Positions 1 to 8,172 of a DNA stretch of 64,000 nucleotides are shown piece by piece. The translations under genes were made by a program, and so were the position numbers. Position 1 is the first letter of the stretch, and each line of letters opens with the position of its first letter. The stretch is from Paraclostridium ghonii. GTDB taxonomy: Bacteria; Bacillota; Clostridia; Peptostreptococcales; Peptostreptococcaceae. Below the pieces are notes generated by a model. It did not search any database, was not told the DNA's origin, and was given only the letters and a program-made list of their open reading frames with translations. The stretch lies in NCBI RefSeq assembly GCF_030815085.1, contig NZ_JAUSWG010000001.1; one strand, written 5' to 3'.

Positions 1-1092
1 TTATGGTTAGGTATTTATCAAATACTATTTTTAGATAGTATAAAAGAGCATGCAGCAGTAAATGAAAGTGTTTCGCTTATTAAAAAATACGATAAGAAAT
101 CATCAGGATTTGTTAATGCAATACTTAGAAATGTACTTAGAAATAAAGAAACTATAATGGATATAGATAAAGCTAATATTGAGGATTTTTTATCTATAAA
201 GTACTCATATAATCCATGGATAATCCAAAAATGGATAAAAGTATTTGGAGAAGATTTTACTAGGGATTTATTAGAATCTAATTCTGAGAAACCTAATTTA
301 TATATAAGAACGAATACAGTGAAAATAAGTAGAGATGAGTTAATTGAAAAATTAAAGTCTCAAGGAGTTATATGTAGTAAAGTTAATGGAATAGATGAAG
401 CTATAATAGTTAAAAATCTTAAGAATATAGAGAATAATAAACTATTTAAAGAAGGCTTTTTTACAGTTCAAGATATAAGTTCTATGCTTGTAGGGAAGGT
501 TACTAACCCTAAAGAGGGTAGTTTAGTTTTAGATATGTGTAGTGCTCCAGGGGGGAAGACTACGCATTTAGCAACTTTAATGAACAATAGTGGACAAGTT
601 ATAGCTAGAGATGTATTTGAACATAAATTAAAGCTTATAAATAATACAGTTAAAAGATTAGGTTTAAAAAATATTGAAGTAGAAAATTTTGATGCTCTAA
701 AAATAGATGAAAATAGTATAGATAAATTTGACTATGTAGTATCGGATGTTCCTTGTTCTGGAATGGGAATAATAAAAAGAAAGCCAGAAATCAAATTTAA
801 AAAAGAAGAAGAACTTAAAGAATTACCGATTATACAAAGTGAAATCTTAAATAACGCTTCCAAGTATGTTAAAGTTGGAGGTTGCTTAATATATAGTACA
901 TGTACTATACATGATGAAGAAAATATAGATATAGTTAATGAATTCTTAAAAAATAATGAAAACTTTGAATTAGTACCTATTGATGAAGTTAAAATTGATT
1001 TAGACAACCAGTATAAAGGATATATAAAAATCTATCCAAATATACATGGAATGGATGGATTTTTCATATCAAAACTTAAGAGAGTAAGGTAG
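1..1092 (+). CDS. rsmB: 16S rRNA (cytosine-967-C5)-methyltransferase RsmB, 5' end missing
   Basis: Methylates C967 of 16S rRNA with S-adenosylmethionine. The frame is open from base 1, so the gene starts to the left of the window; the internal ATG at 157 has no ribosome binding site and would cut off the end of the NusB-like RNA-binding domain seen in the first 50 codons (AAVNESVSL, then FVNAILRNVLRN). The methyltransferase part shows the SAM motif DMCSAPGGKT (about 532-561), motif IV DVPCSGMG (about 747-770) and motif VI YSTCT with the expected nucleophilic Cys near 900. The 3' end is complete. rlmN follows after 8 bases, so the two are probably co-transcribed. The match to the RsmB/NOL1 family is unambiguous. 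Confidence 0.95.
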   Translation, partial: LWLGIYQILFLDSIKEHAAVNESVSLIKKYDKKSSGFVNAILRNVLRNKETIMDIDKANIEDFLSIKYSYNPWIIQKWIKVFGEDFTRDLLESNSEKPNLYIRTNTVKISRDELIEKLKSQGVICSKVNGIDEAIIVKNLKNIENNKLFKEGFFTVQDISSMLVGKVTNPKEGSLVLDMCSAPGGKTTHLATLMNNSGQVIARDVFEHKLKLINNTVKRLGLKNIEVENFDALKIDENSIDKFDYVVSDVPCSGMGIIKRKPEIKFKKEEELKELPIIQSEILNNASKYVKVGGCLIYSTCTIHDEENIDIVNEFLKNNENFELVPIDEVKIDLDNQYKGYIKIYPNIHGMDGFFISKLKRVR

Positions 1093-1100
1093 GAAAAATT

Positions 1101-2129
1101 ATGAACGATAAAATATGTTTAAAAAATTTAACCGAAGAAGAACTAAAAGGATTTTTAAAAAGCATTGGCGAAAAAGCTTTTAGAGGAACTCAAATATTTA
1201 ACTGGATCTATAAAGGTGCAAAGACTTTTGATGATATGAATAATATACCAAAATCTATTAGGGAAAACTTAGATAAAGTTTCATATATAGGAAATTTAGA
1301 TGTTGAGTTAAAACTAGAATCTAAAATTGATGGAACTAGAAAGTATTTATTTTTACTTAATGATGGGAATATAATAGAAAGTGTAATGATGGAATATGAA
1401 CATGGTGTAACAGTGTGTATATCAAATCAAGTGGGGTGTAGGATGGGATGTAGATTTTGTGCATCAACTATAGATGGTTTGCTAAGGAACTTAGAGCCAT
1501 GGGAAATATTAGATCAAATAATAAAAATTCAAGAGGACATAGGCAAAAGAGTGTCAAATATTGTATTGATGGGTAGTGGTGAGCCTCTTGATAATTTTGA
1601 TAATACTAAGAAGTTTTTAAGTTTAGTAAATGAAAAAAATGGACTTAACATTGGATATAGACATATTACATTATCAACGTGTGGAGTAGTTCCTAAAATG
1701 TATGAATTAGCAGATTTTAAGATTCCTATAAATTTAGCATTATCACTACATTCTCCTTTTGATGAATCAAGAAAAGAAATAATGCCAATAGCAAATGCTT
1801 ACAGTATAAAGGAAGTTATAGATGCATGTAAGTATTATATAAAAAGCACTAACAGAAGGGTTACATTTGAGTATTCATTAATAAAAGGTGTAAATGACTC
1901 TATCGAGGATGCTAAGCAATTATCTAAAATTTTAAAAGGGATGTTATGTCATGTTAATTTAATTCCTATAAATAAAGTTGAGGAACGAGATTATGAAAAA
2001 CCAGATAAAACATATGTATATAAATTTAGAGATATGTTAAATAAAGAGAATATACCTGCTACTGTAAGAAGAGAAATGGGAGCAGATATAAATGGAGCTT
2101 GTGGGCAATTGAGAAGAAAACATAAATAA
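1101..2129 (+). CDS. rlmN: Dual-specificity 23S rRNA A2503 / tRNA A37 C2-methyltransferase RlmN
   Basis: Radical-SAM enzyme that methylates C2 of adenine 2503 in 23S rRNA and, in many bacteria, A37 of some tRNAs. The 4Fe-4S motif is CRMGCRFC (Cys113, Cys117, Cys120). The two further Cys needed for the covalent mechanism are present: Cys106 in TVCISNQ and Cys334 in GACGQL near the C terminus. The length of 342 residues is normal for the family. Cfr, the resistance relative, is unlikely because the gene sits in the usual housekeeping order rsmB-rlmN-prpC-prkC. The ATG follows a GGA-type ribosome binding site. Confidence 0.96.
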   Translation: MNDKICLKNLTEEELKGFLKSIGEKAFRGTQIFNWIYKGAKTFDDMNNIPKSIRENLDKVSYIGNLDVELKLESKIDGTRKYLFLLNDGNIIESVMMEYEHGVTVCISNQVGCRMGCRFCASTIDGLLRNLEPWEILDQIIKIQEDIGKRVSNIVLMGSGEPLDNFDNTKKFLSLVNEKNGLNIGYRHITLSTCGVVPKMYELADFKIPINLALSLHSPFDESRKEIMPIANAYSIKEVIDACKYYIKSTNRRVTFEYSLIKGVNDSIEDAKQLSKILKGMLCHVNLIPINKVEERDYEKPDKTYVYKFRDMLNKENIPATVRREMGADINGACGQLRRKHK

Positions 2130-2146
2130 TTAAAAGGGGGAAAATT

Positions 2147-2896
2147 ATGAAGTATAGTTGCGTTTCCCATATTGGAAAAGTCAGAAAGAATAATGAAGAC
2201 TACTGCAAAGGCGAAATTATACCTACAAATTCAGGCGATATTGGAATATTTGCTATAGCTGATGGTATGGGCGGTCATAATAAAGGTGAAGTTGCAAGTG
2301 AATTAGCAGTAGAGAATATAGTTAAATTTTTAAAGAATAACTTGGTTCAAAATGAAGTTGTAAAAATAAATTATATAGATGATATAATAAAACAAGCTTA
2401 CAATAACGTAAACTCTATAATATATAAAAAATCTAAAGATGATGAAGTATGTACTGGAATGGGAACTACATTAACAACTGTAATAATACACAAAGATAAA
2501 GTATATATTGCAAATGTAGGAGATAGTAGATGCTATATACTACACGATGGGAAATTTGAAAAAATTACAAGAGATCATTCCTTAGTTGAGGAACTTATAG
2601 AGAAACACGCTATAACTGAAGAAGAAGCAAAAACGCACCCAAATAGAAATGTTATAACACGAGCATTAGGCACAGAACAAATTATAATAGTTGATATTTA
2701 TAAAAAAGATATTGATAAATACGATAAAGTTTTATTAGCTACTGATGGATTAACAGGGTTCGTAGATAAAAGTGAAATAAATGAAATTATATCTAAATAT
2801 AATGATATAGAAATTATAACTGAGAACTTAATAAATAAGGCTAATGAAGTATCAGGAAAAGATAATGTATCAGTTATATTGATTAATTATAATTAG
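2147..2896 (+). CDS. prpC: PP2C-type Ser/Thr protein phosphatase (PrpC/Stp)
   Basis: Mn/Mg-dependent phosphatase of the PPM family that reverses phosphorylation by the kinase encoded just downstream. The metal-binding motifs are in order: NNEDYC near the start, ADGMGGHNKGE around residue 40, GMGTTLT, NVGDSRCY, ATDGLTGFV and KDNVSVIL. It has no membrane segment, so it is cytosolic. The length (249 residues) matches B. subtilis PrpC. A strong ribosome binding site (aaaggggg) precedes the ATG. It is separated from prkC by only 12 bases, the standard phosphatase-kinase pair of Firmicutes. Confidence 0.95.
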   Translation: MKYSCVSHIGKVRKNNEDYCKGEIIPTNSGDIGIFAIADGMGGHNKGEVASELAVENIVKFLKNNLVQNEVVKINYIDDIIKQAYNNVNSIIYKKSKDDEVCTGMGTTLTTVIIHKDKVYIANVGDSRCYILHDGKFEKITRDHSLVEELIEKHAITEEEAKTHPNRNVITRALGTEQIIIVDIYKKDIDKYDKVLLATDGLTGFVDKSEINEIISKYNDIEIITENLINKANEVSGKDNVSVILINYN

Positions 2897-2908
2897 GATG
2901 GTGATATA

Positions 2909-4639
2909 GTGGGAGAAACAGTTTTAGGAAATAGATATGAGATTATTAAAAAAATAGGCGACGGAGGAATGGCTTTTGTATATGAGGCTAGAGATAAACT
3001 TTTAAATAGAACTGTAGCTATAAAAGTATTAAGACCTGAATTTGTAGATGATGAAGAATTCTTAACTAAATTTAAAAGAGAAGCTGAAGCCGTGGCTAGT
3101 CTTTCTCATCCTAATATTGTAAATGTATATGATGTAGGAGAAGATGGAAAAGTACATTATATAGTTATGGAGCTTATAGAAGGACAGAATCTAAAAGATA
3201 TAATAAAAAATGAAGGAACTTTAGATGAATACACTGCATTAGATATAACTAAACAAATAGCCAGAGCATTAGGAGCGGCACATAGAAAAGGTATTATACA
3301 TAGAGATATAAAACCTCACAATATACTTATATCTAATGAAGGTAGGCTTGTTAAAGTTGCTGATTTTGGTATAGCTAAAGCTGTATCTAGTTCGACTATA
3401 ACAAGTACAGGAAGCGTAATTGGTTCTGTGCATTATTTTTCGCCAGAACAAGCTAAAGGCAAATTTGTTTCAAATACAACTGACTTATATTCATTAGGAA
3501 TAGTTTTATATGAAATGATAATAGGAAGGGTTCCATTTACAGGAGAAAGCCCTATATCTATAGCTCTTCAACACATAAATGAGGAAATTGAGTTTACACA
3601 GGAAGAAAAAGTATCTATACCACAAAGTGTTAGAAATATAATAAAGAAATTAACTTCAAAATCTAGTGCGGATAGATACCAAGGCGCAGATGAGCTAATA
3701 GAAGATATTGAGTATATAGAAAAAAATATAGATCTAGACTTTATAAAAGAATATGATAACTACGCTACTCAAAAAATAGATGAAGCTGAATTAAGTAAAG
3801 CTCTAAAATTAGCAGATACTAATCCTAAAAATATATACGAAGAAGAATTAGAAGAAGATGCAGAAAATATAATACCACCAAAAAAATCTTCAAGAAAAAA
3901 GAATAAAAAAGGAGATAATCCTAAAAGTAAAAAACGATGGAAAATAGCAGCTGTAGTGCTGGTGTTAATACTTATAACTCAAATAATTGTAATAGGAAAA
4001 ATTGCTTTAGGGTTTAGAAATAAAGCTACTGCAGAGGGGACTGCTCCAAATTTAATAAATATGGAACTAGGTGAAGCACAAAAGAAAGCAGATGAACAGG
4101 GATTAAACATAAGAGTTAGTGAAGATTATAGTGATGCTGTTGAAAAGAATCATGTAATATCTCAAACACCAAATGCTGGAGCTAAGGTGAATAAAGGAGA
4201 CACGATTACTGTAACTATAAGTAAAGGTCAAAATCAAGCTTCCATACCTAACGTTGTAGGGAAAACATTAGGTGAAGCTGAAAATATTTTAAAAGAGAAT
4301 AAACTGCAATTAGGAAATGTAAAATATGTAGATAGTAACGAACCAAAAGATATGGTTATATCTCAATCTCCAGATTCTGGGAATATAAAACCGGGAGATA
4401 AAATAGATTTAGAGGTTAGTAAAGGCCCTAAACAAAAGCCTGAAGAACCAAAGCCAGAACCAAAACCAGAACCAAAACCAGAACCAAAACCAGAACCAGA
4501 ACCAGAACCGCCAACAGAACCGCCAACAGATCCAGAAACAGGAGATCAAGGATCGGGAGATCAAGGAACAGGTGGATCAGGACAAGGGAATCAAGGAAAT
4601 CAAGGAAATCAAGGAAATGAAGCTCCTAATGAAGGTTAA
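2909..4639 (+). CDS. prkC: PASTA-domain Ser/Thr protein kinase PrkC
   Basis: Membrane kinase that senses peptidoglycan and controls cell envelope and germination functions. GTG start. The cytosolic kinase domain (about 9-270) has the Gly-rich loop GDGGMAFV, Lys39, catalytic HRDIKPHN (Asp133) and DFG Asp152. A basic linker leads to one membrane segment (about 345-369). Outside the cell lie two PASTA repeats (about 379-440 and 446-506), fewer than the three of B. subtilis PrkC. They are followed by a low-complexity tail: a Pro-Glu-Lys repeat (about 509-540), then a Gly/Gln/Asn/Asp-rich stretch ending in GNQGNQGNQGN. C. difficile PrkC is likewise reported to have two PASTA repeats and a low-complexity end. 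Paired with prpC. Confidence 0.95.
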   Translation: MGETVLGNRYEIIKKIGDGGMAFVYEARDKLLNRTVAIKVLRPEFVDDEEFLTKFKREAEAVASLSHPNIVNVYDVGEDGKVHYIVMELIEGQNLKDIIKNEGTLDEYTALDITKQIARALGAAHRKGIIHRDIKPHNILISNEGRLVKVADFGIAKAVSSSTITSTGSVIGSVHYFSPEQAKGKFVSNTTDLYSLGIVLYEMIIGRVPFTGESPISIALQHINEEIEFTQEEKVSIPQSVRNIIKKLTSKSSADRYQGADELIEDIEYIEKNIDLDFIKEYDNYATQKIDEAELSKALKLADTNPKNIYEEELEEDAENIIPPKKSSRKKNKKGDNPKSKKRWKIAAVVLVLILITQIIVIGKIALGFRNKATAEGTAPNLINMELGEAQKKADEQGLNIRVSEDYSDAVEKNHVISQTPNAGAKVNKGDTITVTISKGQNQASIPNVVGKTLGEAENILKENKLQLGNVKYVDSNEPKDMVISQSPDSGNIKPGDKIDLEVSKGPKQKPEEPKPEPKPEPKPEPKPEPEPEPPTEPPTDPETGDQGSGDQGTGGSGQGNQGNQGNQGNEAPNEG

Positions 4640-4670
4640 AATATAACATAAGAAAAACAAAGTAATTATA

Positions 4671-4706
4671 AAAAGTCCAATGATTAATAATTATTGGACT
4701 TTTTTG
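4671..4706 (+). terminator. Rho-independent terminator after prkC
   Basis: Stem AAGTCCAAT/ATTGGACTT with an 11-base loop, followed by a T tract. It closes the rsmB-rlmN-prpC-prkC unit; rsgA then begins with its own leader. Confidence 0.85.
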
Positions 4707-4776
4707 TAATATTTATGTAAATTAATATAGATAATATTAATTAGTAATTGAAGAAAAAATTAAGAGGAGGATTTAG

Positions 4777-5661
4777 ATGATAGAAGGAATTATTACAAAA
4801 GGTATTGGAGGATTTTATTATATAGATACTAAGCAAGGAGTATATGAATGTAGAGCTAGAGGGATATTTAGAAAAGACAAGGTAACTCCATTAGTAGGTG
4901 ATAATGTAAAAATAACTGTAGTTGATGAGGAAAATAAAAAGGGCGTACTTGAGGAAATAGGAGATAGAGAAACAGAATTAGTAAGACCACCAATATCAAA
5001 TGTAAATAAATCGATAATAGTATTTGCTGTAAAAGATCCAAATCCAAACTTATCTTTATTAGATAGATTTATTGTATTAGCTGAAAGAGAAGAATTAGAA
5101 ATAGTTATAGTACTTACAAAGTCAGACTTAGCAACGGATGAAGAATTAGAAAATTTAAAAAGAATATATGAAACAAGTGGTTACAAAGTGATACCGGTTA
5201 GCAATAAAGCTAAAATAAATATAGATAAGGTAAAAGAAGAGCTAAAAGATAATATAGTTGTATTTGCAGGACCTTCTGGAGTAGGGAAATCAACTTTATT
5301 AAATAATATAGATAGTAAATTTCAACTGCAAACAGGTGAAGTTAGTGATAAAATAAAAAGAGGTAAGCACACAACAAGACATGCAGAACTTTTAAAGTTA
5401 GAGTGTGGAGGTATGGTAGCAGACACTCCAGGTTTTAGTTCATTAACATTAGATGATATTGAAGAAGGTGAACTAAAAGATTATTTCATAGAGTTTGATG
5501 AGTTTTCAGATGGATGTAAATTTGGAGGAAGGTGTATGCATGAAAATGAACCAATATGTGGAGTTAAAGAAGGCGTAAATGAAAATAAAATAGCGAAAGA
5601 GAGATATGAAAGCTACCTACAATTGCTAAAAGAAAAGCGACAAACAAAGAGGAGGTATTAA
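4777..5661 (+). CDS. rsgA: Ribosome small subunit-dependent GTPase RsgA (YloQ/YjeQ)
   Basis: Late 30S assembly GTPase with a circularly permuted G domain. An N-terminal OB fold (about 1-70) is followed by G4 (TKSD, 114-117), then G1 (GPSGVGKS, 165-172), then G3 (DTPGF, near 219); this G4-G1-G3 order is diagnostic. The C-terminal zinc element shows Cys-x5-Cys-x-His-x5-Cys. The length of 294 residues is typical. The ATG has a strong aagaggagg ribosome binding site. rpe follows after 2 bases and thiN after 9 more, the same cluster as in B. subtilis (prpC-prkC-rsgA-rpe-thiN). Confidence 0.96.
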   Translation: MIEGIITKGIGGFYYIDTKQGVYECRARGIFRKDKVTPLVGDNVKITVVDEENKKGVLEEIGDRETELVRPPISNVNKSIIVFAVKDPNPNLSLLDRFIVLAEREELEIVIVLTKSDLATDEELENLKRIYETSGYKVIPVSNKAKINIDKVKEELKDNIVVFAGPSGVGKSTLLNNIDSKFQLQTGEVSDKIKRGKHTTRHAELLKLECGGMVADTPGFSSLTLDDIEEGELKDYFIEFDEFSDGCKFGGRCMHENEPICGVKEGVNENKIAKERYESYLQLLKEKRQTKRRY

Positions 5662-5663
5662 TT

Positions 5664-6320
5664 ATGATAAAGATGGCACCATCGATTTTATCGGCAGATT
5701 TTGCGAGGTTATTAGAGGATGTTAAAAAGGTTGAAAGAGCTGGGTGTGAATATTTACATATAGATGTTATGGATGGACATTTTGTTCCAAACATAACTTT
5801 AGGACCAGCTATTGTTAAATCCTTAAGAAAAGATGTAAATATGGTATTTGATGCACATTTGATGATAGAAAATCCGGATAATTACATAAAGGATTTTGTA
5901 GATGCTGGATGTGATATGATAGTTGTTCATGAAGAAACATGTACTCATTTACATAGAACTATACAAAATATTAAATCATTTAATGTTAAAGCGGGGGTTG
6001 CATTAAATCCAGCAACACCTATAGAAAATATAAAATACATTTTAAATGATGTAGATATGGTTCTTATAATGACTGTAAATCCAGGATTTGGAGGGCAATC
6101 ATTTATAGGAACAATGATAGAAAAAATAAAAGAGTTAAAAGCATTAATAGATGAAAAGGGATTAAATGTAGATATACAAGTTGATGGAGGCATAAAGCCT
6201 TCGAACGTAAATGAAGTTGTAAAAGCTGGAGCTAATGTTATAGTAGCAGGGTCAGCGATATTTAACAGTAACGATATTGAAGCTACTGTTAAAGAATTTA
6301 GACTAAATGCATCTAAGTAA
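5664..6320 (+). CDS. rpe: Ribulose-phosphate 3-epimerase
   Basis: Interconverts ribulose 5-phosphate and xylulose 5-phosphate in the pentose phosphate pathway. The TIM-barrel metal and active-site motifs are all present: APSILSADF at the start, HIDVMDGHFVPN, DAHLM, NPGFGGQSF and the phosphate loop QVDGGI. The length of 218 residues is normal. The ATG is set by the gaggaggt ribosome binding site that overlaps the end of rsgA. Confidence 0.96.
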   Translation: MIKMAPSILSADFARLLEDVKKVERAGCEYLHIDVMDGHFVPNITLGPAIVKSLRKDVNMVFDAHLMIENPDNYIKDFVDAGCDMIVVHEETCTHLHRTIQNIKSFNVKAGVALNPATPIENIKYILNDVDMVLIMTVNPGFGGQSFIGTMIEKIKELKALIDEKGLNVDIQVDGGIKPSNVNEVVKAGANVIVAGSAIFNSNDIEATVKEFRLNASK

Positions 6321-6329
6321 GAGGATATT

Positions 6330-6980
6330 ATGAAAGCGTGTATTTTATTAAATGGGAAAATAGAAGACCTTAATTTTCTAAAAGAAGCCATTGGTAACGA
6401 AAAGTACGACTATATAATTTGTGCAGATGGAGGAGCTAATTATTTATATAAATTAAATATAGTTCCAGATTATATACTGGGAGATTTGGATTCACTACAA
6501 TTAAAGGCTAAAGATTACTTTAAAGAAAAAGGTGTGAATTTTAAAAAGTTCCCTGAAAGAAAAAATGAAACAGATGCTCAACTATGTATACATTTAGCAA
6601 AATCTCTAGGGGTTTCACAGATAGAGCTTTTAGGGGCATTAGGAGGGCGTATAGACCATACTGTCGCTAATATAAATCTTATGTATTATATAAAAAAATT
6701 AGGGATAAATCCTGTAATTAAAAACGATAAAGAAGATTTATATATGATAGAAAGCGAATTTATCGATATATGTGGGGAAAAAGGAGATACGTTATCTATT
6801 TTGCCAGTAAATGGAGATGCTTTAGGTATAACACTTGAAAAACTTGAATATCCACTTAAAGATGATACTATAAAATATGGAAATCCTATAGGGATATCAA
6901 ATATAATGGAAAGTAAAAAATGTAGAATAACTGTCAATAAAGGAACTTTGTTGATAGTAAAAAATAAAGTGCCAGTATAG
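6330..6980 (+). CDS. thiN: Thiamine diphosphokinase
   Basis: Transfers pyrophosphate from ATP to thiamine, giving thiamine diphosphate. The family pattern is clear: CADGGANYLY, PDYILGDLDSL (metal-binding Asp residues), KNETDAQL and LLGALGGRIDHT. The C-terminal thiamine-binding part ends with the GTLLIV motif. The length of 216 residues fits bacterial ThiN. It is the last gene of the rsgA-rpe-thiN run, 9 bases after rpe. SteA (43798) contains a related fold but is a different protein. Confidence 0.93.
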   Translation: MKACILLNGKIEDLNFLKEAIGNEKYDYIICADGGANYLYKLNIVPDYILGDLDSLQLKAKDYFKEKGVNFKKFPERKNETDAQLCIHLAKSLGVSQIELLGALGGRIDHTVANINLMYYIKKLGINPVIKNDKEDLYMIESEFIDICGEKGDTLSILPVNGDALGITLEKLEYPLKDDTIKYGNPIGISNIMESKKCRITVNKGTLLIVKNKVPV

Positions 6981-7006
6981 TTAAACTATGCTGGTTTTGT
7001 TTTTTT
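6972..7006 (+). terminator. Rho-independent terminator after thiN
   Basis: Stem CCAGTATAG/CTATGCTGG (one G-T pair), loop TTAAA, then TTTTGTTTTTTT. It overlaps the thiN stop codon. Confidence 0.85.
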
Positions 7007-7109
7007 AAAACAATATAGCGTATAGCTTGGTCTATTTTATCTAATTTGTATTAAAGAAAAGTTAATATGAATATTATATTGTAGGAAGTTATTTATAGGA
7101 GGGAATAGT

Positions 7110-7256
7110 TTGAGAAATCAATACAGGGATTTACTTGGAGTTTTATGCTTAGCAACTGGTATTACTGTAATTTTAGCATTAATACTTCCAAATGGGATAT
7201 GGATGATACTATTAGCTATTGTCCTTATAGGGTGTGGAGTCATGTTATTTATGTAA
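7110..7256 (+). CDS. Small (48-residue) membrane protein of unknown function
   Basis: Too short for common gene finders but well supported: a strong ribosome binding site (ataggaggg, 7096-7103) precedes a TTG start, and the frame closes at TAA 33 bases before spoVM. The product starts MRNQYRDLLG and then has two hydrophobic stretches (about 9-26 and 30-47) separated by the LPNGIW turn, so it should form a two-pass membrane hairpin. I do not recognise a family. Being immediately upstream of spoVM suggests co-transcription and perhaps a forespore or mother-cell membrane role, but that is inference from position only. Confidence 0.7.
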   Translation: MRNQYRDLLGVLCLATGITVILALILPNGIWMILLAIVLIGCGVMLFM

Positions 7257-7288
7257 AATAAATATTATATTTTAAGGGGGATATAGGT

Positions 7289-7360
7289 ATGAAGGTAATA
7301 ACTGTTAAGTGTCCAAAAGTTTTATCTAAGATAATAGTATTTTTTATGAGAAAAAAATAG
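7289..7360 (+). CDS. spoVM: Stage V sporulation protein SpoVM (23 residues)
   Basis: Encodes a short amphipathic helix that binds the curved forespore membrane and anchors the SpoIVA coat basement layer. The peptide is 23 residues, starting MKVITVKCPK and ending MRKK. Compared with B. subtilis SpoVM (26 residues, MKFYTIKLPK start) it shares the MK start, TxK at 5-7, Pro9 and Lys10, and a hydrophobic middle with a basic end. A strong ribosome binding site (aaggggg, 7274-7280) lies 8 bases upstream. Position next to rpmB and the Asp23 gene matches the rpmB neighbourhood of B. subtilis spoVM. Easily missed because of its size. Confidence 0.88.
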   Translation: MKVITVKCPKVLSKIIVFFMRKK

Positions 7361-7375
7361 TCTTTAGACAAAAAA

Positions 7376-7403
7376 TAAAGCCTACTGTTTGTAGGCTTTT
7401 TTT
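7376..7403. terminator. Terminator between spoVM and rpmB, possibly bidirectional
   Basis: Stem AAGCCTAC/GTAGGCTT with loop TGTTT, T-rich on the + strand and A-rich before the left arm, so it can serve spoVM (+) and the convergent rpmB (-). Confidence 0.8.
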
Positions 7404-7410
7404 ATTAAAA

Positions 7411-7599
7411 CTAAGCTCTCTCAACTTTTCCAGAACGTAAACATCTAGTACAAACTTTTATTCTCTTTGGAGTACCATCTATTATCGCTCTAACGTTTCT
7501 TAAGTTAGCAGACCAAGTTCTTCTGCTATGTTTATTTGAGTGGCTCACTTGGTTTCCTGAAACCTTACCTTTACCACATACGTTACATACCTTTGCCAT
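7411..7599 (-). CDS. rpmB: 50S ribosomal protein L28
   Basis: Large-subunit ribosomal protein of 62 residues, starting MAKVCNVCGKG. It has four Cys in two CxxC pairs (CNVC near the start, CTRC near the end), the zinc-binding form of L28. The SNKHSRRTW motif is characteristic. It is read from the - strand, with AAGGAGGTGT as ribosome binding site just beyond 7599. It stands alone, divergent from the Asp23-fakA unit, as in many Firmicutes. Confidence 0.97.
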   Translation of the reverse strand: MAKVCNVCGKGKVSGNQVSHSNKHSRRTWSANLRNVRAIIDGTPKRIKVCTRCLRSGKVERA

Positions 7600-7648
7600 T
7601 TTACGTACACCTCCTTAAATGATAACTATAACACTGAAAACACAGTTT

Positions 7649-7677
7649 ATATTAACATAAATCTCTAAAAAATGCAA
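7649..7677 (-). promoter_or_regulatory. Possible sigma-A promoter of rpmB
   Basis: On the - strand TTGCAT is followed after 17 bases by TAATAT, about 50 bases before the rpmB start. Good spacing but non-consensus boxes in an A+T-rich region. Confidence 0.35.
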
Positions 7678-7716
7678 TAGAAATATATATTTGTCTTACA
7701 CATATTGAAGAAATTC

Positions 7717-7745
7717 TTGTTATCATATAAAATTATATATATAAT
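7717..7745 (+). promoter_or_regulatory. Possible sigma-A promoter of the asp23-fakA unit
   Basis: TTGTTA, 17 bases, TATAAT, about 60 bases before the Asp23 start at 7807. The -10 box is consensus and the spacing ideal. Confidence 0.5.
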
Positions 7746-7806
7746 TCTATATAAAGTAAATATTAAAGTTAAAATAAAACTAAAAATAATTTTAGGGGGT
7801 CAAAAC

Positions 7807-8157
7807 ATGAGCGCTAAAATAAACAATCAATTTGGAACAATAGAAATAGACAAACATGTTATAGCACAAATAGCATATCAATCTGCAATGGAAAGTTACG
7901 GATTAGTAGGCTTAGCATATAAGACAAAAGGCATAGTTGAATTATTAAAAGGAGAAAATGTTACTAAAGGTGTTAGTGTGCAAGAATTAGAAGATGGAAC
8001 TATAGCTATAGAACTTTATGTAATAATGCAATATGGAACAAATATATCAACTGTTGCAAATAACATAATAGATAAAGTAAAATATACAATTGAGAAAATA
8101 ACTGCGTTAAAAGTAAGTAAAATAGATGTTAATGTTCAAGGTATACGAGTTAAGTAA
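7807..8157 (+). CDS. Asp23/Gls24 family envelope stress protein
   Basis: A 116-residue protein of the Asp23/Gls24 (DUF322) family. The start at 7807 (MSAKINNQFG) is preferred over upstream in-frame codons because tttaggggg lies just before it and family members start a few residues before the FGTIEID segment. It ends with the conserved KVSKIDVNVQGIRV. Asp23 proteins are membrane-associated and linked to envelope stress; some partner with DAK-domain proteins. This one is followed after 15 bases by fakA, the same order as B. subtilis yloU-yloV. A second family member lies at 31141. Confidence 0.92.
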   Translation: MSAKINNQFGTIEIDKHVIAQIAYQSAMESYGLVGLAYKTKGIVELLKGENVTKGVSVQELEDGTIAIELYVIMQYGTNISTVANNIIDKVKYTIEKITALKVSKIDVNVQGIRVK

Positions 8158-8172
8158 TTTAGGAGGAAAGAT

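Noticed and set aside
157..1092. Complete gene starting at ATG 157
   Set aside because: The frame is open to base 1 with conserved RsmB residues upstream, so this is an internal Met.
4440..4620. Possible CRISPR-like or tandem-repeat array
   Set aside because: The short repeats are codons for Pro-Glu-Lys and Gly-Asn-Gln runs inside the prkC frame; there are no spacers.
5945..6391. 148-codon - strand frame across rpe and thiN
   Set aside because: It crosses two well-supported genes and their ribosome binding site; no protein-like motifs.
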